DNA from: Lysinibacter sp. HNR
GTDB lineage: Bacteria; Actinomycetota; Actinomycetes; Actinomycetales; Microbacteriaceae
Length of the DNA stretch: 64,000 bases
Assembly (NCBI RefSeq): GCF_029760935.1
Contig: NZ_CP121684.1
Coordinates: 2,108,001-2,172,000 of the forward strand
Direction: 5' to 3'
Shown: piece by piece, positions 48,373-57,491 of the stretch
How the letters are laid out: every line of letters starts with the position of its first letter
How positions within the stretch are numbered: position 1 is the stretch's first letter
The notes under the pieces: model-generated
The model's input: the letters and a program-made list of their open reading frames with translations, nothing else
Told to the model about the DNA's origin: nothing
The model's database searches: none
Made by a program: the position numbers and the translations under genes

Positions 48373-51300
48373 CTATCGAGGCAGGGCCACCTGAATCAGG
48401 CTGCTCTGACCGCTTTCTACCAGATACCCTCGTCCCGGCGGAAAATCTGAGCGTTTTATCCTGTTGGTCTGAATTCGCAGTGGGTTGGGGGCGTCATCCT
48501 CGTCTGGCTGCAAGAAAACCCCATTACGAACACTCTTTAGTTGAGCGTGAACACCCCACGATTGAGAGACGGTATTGGGATCACACATAATCACGGTGTG
48601 GGCACCGGAGCTTCGGGCAACCTTAAGTAGCTGAGACACGGCCCCGTCGGCGGGCGTTCCCTCAAGCTCTGCAACGTCATCAATGACGATAAATATCTGA
48701 CTACTGTTCTGCAGGTTCTCAGAGACACTGTTTTTGCCGGACACCCGTTCTCTTTTTTCGCCGGGCCTCTGCTCACTATTGTCACCAGATGCCCACGTGT
48801 TGTTCTCGGATCCCTGCGCGTTACTCTCGGACTGGCGGGGAGGCTGCAGCGCAGAGCCAAAAATAGTGTCCCCCTCGTACAGACCAACACCTGCACCGTG
48901 AGCGGCAGGCCCTCCGCTAAGCCTCGTAACCAGCTTATGGGCAAGGTTTTCCACGCCGTTGATGCTCCTACATTCTTCTGTCCAGGGTAAGTTATGCAGG
49001 CGAGTTGACCGAGTGGAGAGCAGAAAGGTATTTGCCTGTGGATTTTTCACGCACCGATTGAGATATATGGTCTCAATCGCTGTGCTTCGCCCTGACCCCT
49101 GCTGCCCCATCACTGTAAAAAGTCCCGTATCGGAGATGCTCGCGGGCTGAAGAGTGAGGTCATCTAGACCAACCACCAAACGCCCGTCGTGTGTGGTGGG
49201 CAACTCGGTACGGACAACAGAAGTGGGAAGCGTCATAATCTCCGGAACCGGGGTCACGCCCCGAGCCACAAGCCTCTCCCCTAATTCTTCAATACGAGTG
49301 GATTGCGCAAGAAGAGACTCCGTACCGCCGTATATAGCAAGCTGCACCTCGTGCATCTCCGAGCCTTCACTCCTTTTACGCACGAGGGCCCGCCCCTGGG
49401 ACATTCCCTTGGGAGCACCGAGAGTTCTTTTGACCGCACCGCTATCACTGTCAACACCGGCCCGGAGAATAATCTGCTGTTGAATATTTGCGTTCAGCGC
49501 CCTGTCGATGTCTTCAAGACGATCCAGGGTAAAGAAACAGTGAATACCCACCTGACGTCCCTCTGCCAAGAGGGCAGCAAAAGAACGGTAGGGATTATCG
49601 CCAGCCACAAGTTCATAACGCTGACGCATCGCACCCAGGCCATCAATCAGCAACACTATTCTGTGTTCGTGTTCCTCCTCCGAATGAGAACGATACTCTG
49701 TGAGAGTACCCGCCCGCAGCCGAGAGTATCTGTGCTGTCTTTGCCGAAGTTGCGCTATTAACTCCCGGAATAAGCGTCGGAGCCGGGCATCATCCCTGCC
49801 CGGTATAACGGAGCCGACCGTGGGAAGGGTGGTGAGCGAATCGAGCGCACCTCCTTCATAATCAAGAATATAAATATCCGTTGGGTCGTCACGAACCGTC
49901 CGCGTAATCGCAATTGCCATGGTACGTAACGCTGTGCTCTTGCCACTACCCCCGCCACCCACGATCGCAACACCACCAACAGTGTCCAAATCTATACTGT
50001 AGGGATTTTGCCGCTGGCGCTGCGGTTCGTCGGCCATTCCGATCACGATCCCGCGCTCCGGGATGCTGGGCAGCCTCTCCAAAGCCACCATACTCGGGAG
50101 CGGCTCTAGCCACGGCCTGCGCGGTGGCGTAAGCGAGGCCTTCGTGTAGGCACACAGAATATTCTCTAAGAGCTTCTCAATATCGCGCTGCGCACTAACC
50201 CGCTCCAGGGCGCCGCCGGGGCTGGAGGGTTTTAACGAGGTTTTCCATGCCTTTGTCGCCCCAAACCCAAGGTTTTCTATGCGTATTGCTGGGCGAGTTG
50301 ATGCCCGACCCGAGCGGGAGCCGAGGTATCCGGTTTGGAAATGAATGAGCTGCCCCGGGCCAATCCTCACCGCTCCACGTCCTGGAGTATCGAGATTAAA
50401 AAGAGCGGCGTCTTCCGTTCCGACGATATCAGCACTATCCGCCCGATCCGCAACGCGTAAAGCAATACGAAGGTTTGTGTTTGCCCGCAGACTGTCGGAA
50501 ATCACATCGGCGGGACGCTGCGTTGCCATCACCAAGTGTACCCCCAATGATCGCCCGCGCTGAGCAACATCAACAATCCCACTAATAAACTCAGGCATTT
50601 CAGCGACAAGAGCGGCTAGCTCATCGATAACTATCATCAGAATCGGCGGGGTCATCACATCACCTCGCGTTTCCAGAGCAGCCAGGTCTTTAGCGCCCCT
50701 GCTGTTAAGCAGCCGTTCCCTGTGTACTAGCTCGGCCCGCAACGACGTGAGCGCCCTACGCACTAGGTGTTGATTCAGGTCGGTAACAAGACCAACCGTG
50801 TGCGGAAGCTTAACACACTCCGCGAAGGCCGCCCCACCCTTGTAATCAATAAGCAAAAAAGTGAGCCGATCGGGGCTGTGATGAGCGGCCAGGCTCATGA
50901 TCCAGGTTTGTAAAAACTCAGACTTACCCGAGCCCGTGGTTCCACCTACGAGGGCGTGGGGCCCGTGCGCCCGGAGATCGAGGCTTATCGGTCCCTCGGC
51001 TGCTAAACCTACAACCGCCGTTAACGCCTGCGCAGCGCGCTCTTCTCCCGGCACCCAGCGTGATACCAAGCTGTCGCTCGCAAGCCAAGACATCATCACG
51101 TGGGAGGAACCGGCAAGAACATCGTGTTCAACCAGGTCACGATAGTTGACGGCATTGGGAAGATCACTCTCATCAAGCAGTTGACTCCCCACATCGCTCA
51201 CGGAGGACAAACGGATCGCGGTCAAGCTTGCCTCAAGAACCTCCACCGTATCAACTCGTTCTAACGCAACAACCTCGCCCGTGCGAACATACCCCACATG

Positions 51301-53199
51301 CCCACCCTGCTCTTCAATATGAACATAGGTTCGACACTGTGCGGGTAGTTGTTCTAAGCGTTCCGCCACCCAGATAAAGTAAATGCCAAAGTCTGCTCCA
51401 GCGTCTATAAGCGCCGTTAGACGCCCCAGCTCGAGAGATTTTGCGGCTTCTCCTACCCCCTGAGAGAAAAGAACGAGCACAACGACCACCGGTGTGGCGG
51501 GTAACTCTGAGACGGAATCCTCACGAAAATGCGCAGCCCCAATACTCGCGTTGAGGTGAGAACGAACCGTTCTTGGGGTTCCCGAATGCGTCCGACGTGT
51601 CTCCAGAAGCTCTTCAAGATCAGCCAATAACTGCTGCGCGGATTGAACGTCATTGCTCGGGTGAAACTCACCCCGCCGGGGCTCCCCCTCTTCAGGGGCG
51701 ACACAAGACGTATTGTCTAATCGGATGTTTTTGCTGCGAGTATTACGCAACGGACTGTATGGAGAATCGACGTGCGGAAGCCACGATAACCACTCCCAAT
51801 CAACCGCGGCTCTCCTTCCGCTTAGTCCGTTTAAGCAGGTGATGACCATATCGGCGGGCGAGTGTAACCCTGCGAGCTGGAGCACAATGGATCGAGCACA
51901 CCCCCACGAGCGCAGACCCTCACCCGCAACCCCCAGCGCTCCACACACACTGAGCCGTTCAACAACTGGAACCGTTGCAATCCGGGAGTATTTATCGACT
52001 ATCCGCTCAATCTCTGACCAGTGCTCAGGCTCAACTAGCTCACCGTTACGCTTTGGTGGCTGAACCCTCATGCGGCTTGGTTGCATACCCAGACCCAACC
52101 TCACTTCACAAAACGCTCTGTGCTCAGGCCGTCGAGTCCATAACAATTGGTTCCGTTTGACAACGGCGGTCATCACCTCGCTGCTCGATTGTGTCTCGGT
52201 ACTTCTTATCTGAGCTTCTTGAGCTCGGAGTTGTTCTAATCGCTGCTCAACACGATCGATCGCTTCGTAAAATTGCTGAGCCTGCGCTCGGTTCTTACGC
52301 CTCAGGATAACTCGCGTGTCAATGTAACTGCCCACCAGGAAAAGCGGCGAAAGAATCACAAATAGAAGGCTCATCGGATTGCCCGTTGCAAGGTACAGCG
52401 TCACACCCATGATGAGCGGCACGATTAGTGCAATAAAGGAAAACTTTGAGGGTTCGGGTAGTTGCGGCGGATGCGGAAGGTGGATCTCGCCCCTCTCGAA
52501 CCTGGGCTCGATGCGCGGTGATCGCATGTGCCCACCGTCCTGCAGCACAGACGAGTAGACGGGGGTAGCAGCATCATAGTGTGGCATCACAAAAATTGTG
52601 ACCCGGGTGCTACCCAAAAGAATCCGATGCTGTCCTTGAAGTGGAGCACTGCTAGCTATCTTGTGGTTATCAACGATGACCCCGTTAGCAGACTGGTGAT
52701 CAACGATAGTAACCGTATCGGTGATCATGACGGTGGCATGACGACGAGAAACGCTAGAATCGTGAAGATAAATTCGAGCCTGGGGATCTCGTCCAATGGT
52801 GTTTTCTCCCCGCACAAGAGAAAAGGTGATGCCGCTCTGGATCCCGTTTTCTACGGTTAGCGTGGCAACAATCGGGTCGACCCTAATATCGTTAGCCAGT
52901 TTCTGATTGTCAGGCTGGGGCTGGACCCAACAGCCAGAACGCAGACCGCTCCGCCCTATGGGTGCGCCGGGATCTAGCACATAGGTGTTATTATCCCCGG
53001 GATATCTCACCCGAAGAGCTAGGGGAGCCAGCTGAGCGATTGCCTGGCGCGCGTTCACATAGGACTCTGGACTGTTTTGAACAAGGCACACCGCAACATC
53101 GCTAATTGTATTGGTGACGCTTGCGCTGAGAAGAACGTTCTGTGCCCGAAGCCGCGGATGTTCAACCCTCATCTTGATTCTCACGCCGCTGCCCTCCAT
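48373..53199 (-). CDS. EssC/EccC-like FHA and triple FtsK/SpoIIIE ATPase (type VII-like secretion)
   Basis: Membrane-bound motor protein of 1608 residues. An FHA domain lies at about 115-205 (TIGRDPQARIYL, SVSRRHATVM, ANGVIVDN) and two membrane helices at about 253-296. Three FtsK-type ATPase modules follow. Module 1 is intact (GGTTGSGKS at 752-760, Walker B ILMIVIDELAAL). Module 2 has GGGGSGKST (1081-1089) but IVLLIDGLGAM, lacking the Glu. Module 3 has GQQGSGRST, with Lys changed to Arg, and a Ser/Asn-rich insert at about 1450-1500. This is the EssC-like architecture. EccB, EccD, EccE and mycosin genes are not adjacent. GTG 53184 behind GGAGG is an alternative start. Confidence 0.85.
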   Translation of the reverse strand: MEGSGVRIKMRVEHPRLRAQNVLLSASVTNTISDVAVCLVQNSPESYVNARQAIAQLAPLALRVRYPGDNNTYVLDPGAPIGRSGLRSGCWVQPQPDNQKLANDIRVDPIVATLTVENGIQSGITFSLVRGENTIGRDPQARIYLHDSSVSRRHATVMITDTVTIVDHQSANGVIVDNHKIASSAPLQGQHRILLGSTRVTIFVMPHYDAATPVYSSVLQDGGHMRSPRIEPRFERGEIHLPHPPQLPEPSKFSFIALIVPLIMGVTLYLATGNPMSLLFVILSPLFLVGSYIDTRVILRRKNRAQAQQFYEAIDRVEQRLEQLRAQEAQIRSTETQSSSEVMTAVVKRNQLLWTRRPEHRAFCEVRLGLGMQPSRMRVQPPKRNGELVEPEHWSEIERIVDKYSRIATVPVVERLSVCGALGVAGEGLRSWGCARSIVLQLAGLHSPADMVITCLNGLSGRRAAVDWEWLSWLPHVDSPYSPLRNTRSKNIRLDNTSCVAPEEGEPRRGEFHPSNDVQSAQQLLADLEELLETRRTHSGTPRTVRSHLNASIGAAHFREDSVSELPATPVVVVLVLFSQGVGEAAKSLELGRLTALIDAGADFGIYFIWVAERLEQLPAQCRTYVHIEEQGGHVGYVRTGEVVALERVDTVEVLEASLTAIRLSSVSDVGSQLLDESDLPNAVNYRDLVEHDVLAGSSHVMMSWLASDSLVSRWVPGEERAAQALTAVVGLAAEGPISLDLRAHGPHALVGGTTGSGKSEFLQTWIMSLAAHHSPDRLTFLLIDYKGGAAFAECVKLPHTVGLVTDLNQHLVRRALTSLRAELVHRERLLNSRGAKDLAALETRGDVMTPPILMIVIDELAALVAEMPEFISGIVDVAQRGRSLGVHLVMATQRPADVISDSLRANTNLRIALRVADRADSADIVGTEDAALFNLDTPGRGAVRIGPGQLIHFQTGYLGSRSGRASTRPAIRIENLGFGATKAWKTSLKPSSPGGALERVSAQRDIEKLLENILCAYTKASLTPPRRPWLEPLPSMVALERLPSIPERGIVIGMADEPQRQRQNPYSIDLDTVGGVAIVGGGGSGKSTALRTMAIAITRTVRDDPTDIYILDYEGGALDSLTTLPTVGSVIPGRDDARLRRLFRELIAQLRQRQHRYSRLRAGTLTEYRSHSEEEHEHRIVLLIDGLGAMRQRYELVAGDNPYRSFAALLAEGRQVGIHCFFTLDRLEDIDRALNANIQQQIILRAGVDSDSGAVKRTLGAPKGMSQGRALVRKRSEGSEMHEVQLAIYGGTESLLAQSTRIEELGERLVARGVTPVPEIMTLPTSVVRTELPTTHDGRLVVGLDDLTLQPASISDTGLFTVMGQQGSGRSTAIETIYLNRCVKNPQANTFLLSTRSTRLHNLPWTEECRSINGVENLAHKLVTRLSGGPAAHGAGVGLYEGDTIFGSALQPPRQSESNAQGSENNTWASGDNSEQRPGEKRERVSGKNSVSENLQNSSQIFIVIDDVAELEGTPADGAVSQLLKVARSSGAHTVIMCDPNTVSQSWGVHAQLKSVRNGVFLQPDEDDAPNPLRIQTNRIKRSDFPPGRGYLVESGQSSLIQVALPR

Positions 53200-53253
53200 C
53201 CTGATCCACTCGTTTCTGGTAAACCTCAGCGTTTTACAATCATCACCCGTCAG

Positions 53254-53281
53254 TGTTTGTTCCCACCATAGGGAACAAACA
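53254..53281. promoter_or_regulatory. Perfect inverted repeat in the EssC-like / PdxK-like divergent intergenic region
   Basis: Arms TGTTTGTTCCC and GGGAACAAACA (11 bases, no mismatch) around 6 bases. It lies 55-70 bp upstream of the EssC-like start and 80 bp upstream of the kinase start, the position of an operator for either or both. Confidence 0.6.
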
Positions 53282-53360
53282 GTTGGGGATAAGAGACGCT
53301 ATAGGAACGTATCTGGAGGAGAATGCACGGCAGGAGAGGCACAGGGCATAGGATTACTTC

Positions 53361-54161
53361 ATGCCACATATCGTTCTCACCATCGCAGGCTCTGAGGCCA
53401 CCGGAGGCGCCGGAGCTCAGGCCGATCTCAAAACCTTCCAGGCCCGCAATGTTTTTGGCATTGCCGCCCTCACCTGCATCGTCTCTTTCGACCCGAAAGA
53501 CAACTGGAACCACCGCTTTGTTCCCATTGAACCCGAGGTTATCGCGGATCAGCTTGAGGCCGCGCTAACGGCGTACGGCCCCGACCAGCTCAACACCGTC
53601 AAAATTGGCATGCTCGGTTCCCCCGCCACCATCGCGGTCGTGTCCGATGTTCTCAGCACCCGTAATTTTAACCGTGTTGTTCTCGACCCCGTGTTGATCT
53701 GTAAAGGGCAGGAGCCGGGGCACGCACTTGATACCGACCGGGCTCTCAAGCAACAGATTCTCCCCCTCGCATCTTTTGTCACCCCCAACCATTTCGAAGC
53801 CATCCAGTTATCCGGCATGAAGGATATCAACTCGGTCTCAGACCTCACCGAGGCGGCACAGCGCATCCACGATAGCAGCGGCTCAACCGTACTGGCCAAG
53901 GGGGGCGTTCGTCTCGCGGGTTCCGAAGCGGTTGATGTTTTTTATGACGGAACAACTCTGGAAATTCTCACCGCCCCCAAGGTAGGCGAGGTCGCGGTAA
54001 GCGGCGCCGGCTGCTCACTCGCCGCAGCCTTCGCAGCGGAAATCGCAAAGGGCGTGACCCCTCTCGAGGCCGCCCACAGTGCCAAAGAGTTTGTCCACAA
54101 GAGCATCACCCATCGCGTATCCTCTCACGCCCCCTTCGACGCCGTCTGGCAGGGAAACTAG
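53361..54161 (+). CDS. Pyridoxal/hydroxymethylpyrimidine kinase (PdxK/ThiD family)
   Basis: Ribokinase-fold kinase of 266 residues. TIAGSEATGGAGAQADLKTF is the substrate loop and SGAGCSLAAAFAAEIAKG the anion hole, with Cys218 in place of the Asp used by many ribokinases. The segment TCIVSFDPKDNWNHRFVPI (with FGIAALT just before it) is closer to the pyridoxal-kinase branch (PdxK, also called ThiD2) than to classical ThiD, so vitamin B6 salvage is the likelier role; HMP kinase activity is possible. No thiamine genes are adjacent. It is divergent from the EssC-like gene across about 160 bp. Confidence 0.85.
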   Translation: MPHIVLTIAGSEATGGAGAQADLKTFQARNVFGIAALTCIVSFDPKDNWNHRFVPIEPEVIADQLEAALTAYGPDQLNTVKIGMLGSPATIAVVSDVLSTRNFNRVVLDPVLICKGQEPGHALDTDRALKQQILPLASFVTPNHFEAIQLSGMKDINSVSDLTEAAQRIHDSSGSTVLAKGGVRLAGSEAVDVFYDGTTLEILTAPKVGEVAVSGAGCSLAAAFAAEIAKGVTPLEAAHSAKEFVHKSITHRVSSHAPFDAVWQGN

Positions 54162-54195
54162 TCCGAAAAACTATGCTCGGGGGGCGTGCATCCCC

Positions 54196-56043
54196 CTAAA
54201 CAGCCAACGGCTTCTCATCGTGGGCCTCTCCACCGCGCACAGGAACTAATCCGCTATAAGCCGCAGACCAGTCGACCTGAAGCTCACTGATCACACCGTA
54301 TCGATGCCCAAAGAACACCTTCGGGTGGCGGATAATTCGGGGGCCACGGAAAGTACCGGTTTCCCAGGGAAGCGCACCCCAGGGAACCGGAGAGTGTGTA
54401 AGCAACGCCTGCCGCATCGTATCGCTTCCGTAAAAATGAGCACCCGTGTACAGAGCGGTAATGATCGCACTCTGGTCAAGCTGACCGAGCATACCGTTTA
54501 GCAGCAACACATAGCGGCACGCAGCATCCGCAATCGTCGTTTCAGAAGAAGAACCCGCAAGTGGAATTTCGATCTCGGCAATACTGTCGCGGTCAAATCG
54601 TCCCTCCGCCCAATCCGAATGCAACGCCCTCTGATGCTCTATCTCGGCTGCGTTCAGGCTAATCTGCGCGATAAAGCACACCGAGGCACCAAGAACTCCC
54701 TCATGCGCATTATCCGCACCGGAGTCAACCGGTTTGTGTTGGGCGTTTGAGGCAAAAACTGCAACCGGAGAGACCTGGTTGGGATCCAGGGTAAACCCAA
54801 ACTCCTCTCGGACCTCTCGAAGAACAGAGTTTAACGGTGATGGTGACCCAAAGATATCCCCATCACCTTTCTCACCGTGCCTTGAGTGCTCGAAGGTGTG
54901 CTCAGCGGTAACCGACAGCGTGTCATCAACAAGTGCGGAGGGGTTTGTGCGTTTTGCCAGCAAAAGATGAACCCCACGTTCTGTGTGCGAGACAAACGAC
55001 ACACAGGTATTAAGCTGCGTCAGAGGGCGCTCCTCAGGACAGACAAAAGCGTTAGCCCCGTCCACTTCAAAAACTGACGCGCTTGCGGCCGCTGAGAGAT
55101 CAGAACCAAGATTGCGGGAACGATAACGCGGATGCTGCTCGCTCAATACCGTACATGATTCATGAGTTTCCAACTCGACAACCAATTTTCCCGTTACCTC
55201 GTCCACCATCTGACGTGCAGCTTTGAGACTAAAGATTCGTCCATCGTGGTCTCCCGGTTCGATTCCGCTACTCACCACCTCACGCTGCACGTTCAGTCGG
55301 CTCACATCATATCCACGGTGTCTGACATCAAAACGGGAGGGTGCTCGCAAGAGTTCCGCATGCCTATTTGTTCTTCCCCGCAGGGCGGGCAGGGTGTGCT
55401 CATCCGCTGGGGGATGCGGTAGTTCTGGGCCATCCCACGCATCACGGTGGTTAACAAAAACGCGTGTGAGCGCACCCAGACGGCTAGCCATCCCGTCCAC
55501 CAAAACGTTTGCACCCACAAACAGAGAAACAGTATCCGCAAAAACTCGCTGTGAGGCCTCTATAGGAACCGGGATTTTTGCAATGTAGTCACGATCGAGA
55601 TAGTCACTGACTAGGCGCAACTCATGTCTTACCGCGTCAACATTGTCAGCCCACAAAACGCGGGCTACGGCGCTCTGCCTCTCGGGTGCAATAGCAAGTT
55701 GAAGAAGCAGGTGAAGCTGTCCGAGGAGATCATCATATTGTGTACGATCTTTATCCTTAATCAGCCAGGAGACCAGGTCCGCAGGGGTCAGTTCCTCCCC
55801 CTTGAGCTTTGGCAACAGGTAACGAAAAACCAGAGTTGTTTGTAATGCTTTAATCGTTTTCTTATCGGAGGTCGGAATACTTCTGTGGAGTACCTTCCGT
55901 GCCCGACGAACGGCAGCAAAGAGAAAGAAACGCTCAACCCCGGATATCTTCACACCAATCGCCGCAACGAGAATAATCGCGACGGGGGCAAGAACGGCAA
56001 TCAGTGAATCAAGAAACCCCAGAAGGGTGAGGAAGTCATCCAT
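54196..56043 (-). CDS. Membrane-anchored protein with C-terminal Nudix-like box, function unknown
   Basis: Not recognised as a named family. It has 615 residues from ATG 56043, which has GGAG 8 bases upstream. One membrane helix lies at about residues 7-33 (FLDSLIAVLAPVAIILVAAI), followed by a basic stretch and an alpha-helical region to about 200. The middle section (200-340) is rich in Arg and His with no motif seen. At about 396-417 the stretch GSPSPLNSVLREVREEFGF contains the Nudix-box core REVREEFGF, with the expected upstream Gly but Pro in place of the first Glu. A strand RGVHLLLAKRTNPSAL precedes it, as in Nudix folds. It stands alone between the kinase gene and tuf. Confidence 0.6.
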   Translation of the reverse strand: MDDFLTLLGFLDSLIAVLAPVAIILVAAIGVKISGVERFFLFAAVRRARKVLHRSIPTSDKKTIKALQTTLVFRYLLPKLKGEELTPADLVSWLIKDKDRTQYDDLLGQLHLLLQLAIAPERQSAVARVLWADNVDAVRHELRLVSDYLDRDYIAKIPVPIEASQRVFADTVSLFVGANVLVDGMASRLGALTRVFVNHRDAWDGPELPHPPADEHTLPALRGRTNRHAELLRAPSRFDVRHRGYDVSRLNVQREVVSSGIEPGDHDGRIFSLKAARQMVDEVTGKLVVELETHESCTVLSEQHPRYRSRNLGSDLSAAASASVFEVDGANAFVCPEERPLTQLNTCVSFVSHTERGVHLLLAKRTNPSALVDDTLSVTAEHTFEHSRHGEKGDGDIFGSPSPLNSVLREVREEFGFTLDPNQVSPVAVFASNAQHKPVDSGADNAHEGVLGASVCFIAQISLNAAEIEHQRALHSDWAEGRFDRDSIAEIEIPLAGSSSETTIADAACRYVLLLNGMLGQLDQSAIITALYTGAHFYGSDTMRQALLTHSPVPWGALPWETGTFRGPRIIRHPKVFFGHRYGVISELQVDWSAAYSGLVPVRGGEAHDEKPLAV

Positions 56044-56120
56044 GTTGCACTCTCCAATAAGCAAGCCCTACAAGCATCCTATTGTTGATTCCCCGGGAAC
56101 AAAACTCCGCCTATTAAAAG

Positions 56121-56156
56121 CAAACCGACCCCGGGTAAATACCCGAGGTCGGTTTG
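56121..56156 (-). terminator. Intrinsic terminator of tuf
   Basis: Inverted repeat with 16-base arms (56121-56136 and 56141-56156, one mismatch) and a 4-base loop, 16 bp after the tuf stop on the minus strand. CTTTTAATAG follows. It ends the str operon. Confidence 0.85.
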
Positions 56157-56172
56157 TAAGCAGTAAAATCTA

Positions 56173-57366
56173 CTACTTGATAATCTTTGTTACGGTTCCG
56201 GCACCAACGGTACGGCCACCCTCACGGATAGCAAAACCGAGGCCCTCTTCCATAGCGATTGGCTGAATGAGCTCAACCGTCATGTCGGTGGTGTCACCGG
56301 GCATAACCATCTCTGTTCCCTCGGGGAGAGTGATCACACCGGTTACGTCCGTTGTACGGAAGTAGAACTGGGGACGGTACTTGGTGAAGAAGGGGTTGTG
56401 ACGACCGCCCTCTTCCTTGTTCAAGATGTAGGCGGTTCCCTCAAAGTCGGTGTGAGGGGTAACCGAACCGGGCTGCACGATAACCTGACCACGCTCTACT
56501 TCTTCGCGCTTGGTACCGCGAAGAAGAAGACCACAGTTCTCACCGGCCCAGGCCTCGTCAAGCTGCTTGTGGAACATTTCGATTCCGGTCACAGTTGTCT
56601 TCTGGGTGGGACGGATTCCAACGATCTCAACCTCAGAGTTGATCTTCAAGGTTCCACGCTCTGCACGACCGGTTACAACGGTTCCACGACCGGTGATCGT
56701 GAAGACGTCCTCAACGGGCATCAGGAACGGCTTGTCCTTGTCGCGCACGGGGTCTGGAACGTTCTCGTCTACAGCCTCCATGAGCTCGAGAACAGAGTTA
56801 ACCCACTTCTCGTCGCCCTCAAGAGCCTTCAGACCCGAAACACGGACAACGGGAGCGTCATCGCCGGGGAAGCCCTGGCTGGAGAGAAGCTCACGAACCT
56901 CAAGCTCAACGAGCTCCAGGATCTCTTCGTCATCGACCATGTCGGACTTGTTGAGTGCAACCAGCAGGTAGGGAACACCAACCTGGCGGGCAAGCAGAAC
57001 GTGCTCGCGAGTCTGAGCCATGGGGCCATCGGTGGCGGCAACCACGAGGATTGCGCCGTCCATCTGGGCGGCACCGGTGATCATGTTCTTGATGTAGTCG
57101 GCGTGACCGGGAGCGTCTACGTGTGCGTAGTGACGCTTCGGGGTCTCGTACTCTACGTGCGAGATGTTAATAGTGATACCACGCTGACGCTCCTCGGGAG
57201 CGGAGTCGATGGTAGCGAAGTCACGCTGCACGTTGGTGTCTGACGGGTACTTGTCAGCAAGCACCTTTGAGATGGCCGCAGTAAGAGTTGTCTTACCGTG
57301 GTCAACGTGACCGATCGTTCCGATGTTTACGTGCGGCTTAGTCCGCTCGAACTTGGCCTTCGCCAC
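56173..57366 (-). CDS. tuf: Elongation factor Tu
   Basis: Delivers aminoacyl-tRNA to the ribosome. It has 397 residues and starts with GTG 57366 behind AGGAGG. The GTPase motifs are [21 protein letters not shown] and [33 protein letters not shown] (in parts) marks domain 2, and the C-terminus ends [13 protein letters not shown]. It is 125 bp after fusA, the last str-operon gene, and is followed by a strong terminator. Confidence 0.98.
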   Translation of the reverse strand: MAKAKFERTKPHVNIGTIGHVDHGKTTLTAAISKVLADKYPSDTNVQRDFATIDSAPEERQRGITINISHVEYETPKRHYAHVDAPGHADYIKNMITGAAQMDGAILVVAATDGPMAQTREHVLLARQVGVPYLLVALNKSDMVDDEEILELVELEVRELLSSQGFPGDDAPVVRVSGLKALEGDEKWVNSVLELMEAVDENVPDPVRDKDKPFLMPVEDVFTITGRGTVVTGRAERGTLKINSEVEIVGIRPTQKTTVTGIEMFHKQLDEAWAGENCGLLLRGTKREEVERGQVIVQPGSVTPHTDFEGTAYILNKEEGGRHNPFFTKYRPQFYFRTTDVTGVITLPEGTEMVMPGDTTDMTVELIQPIAMEEGLGFAIREGGRTVGAGTVTKIIK

Positions 57367-57491
57367 TGTGGTCCTCCTCAGGACTTTCGTGTAAACACCC
57401 GGGCCGACAAGTGCCGACCCGGACGCTTACGGGGTTTATGTGTTTATGTTACTTGGTTAGCCGAAATTTTTCGACCGGCCTCGGTGCGAAA

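Noticed and set aside
55256-55266. GGTTCGATTCC, resembling a tRNA T-loop
   Set aside because: It is inside the Nudix-like protein gene, and no acceptor, D or anticodon stems could be built around it.
57367-57491. Possible hairpin between fusA and tuf
   Set aside because: The CCGAC-containing bases there form a direct rather than an inverted repeat, so no stable stem results.
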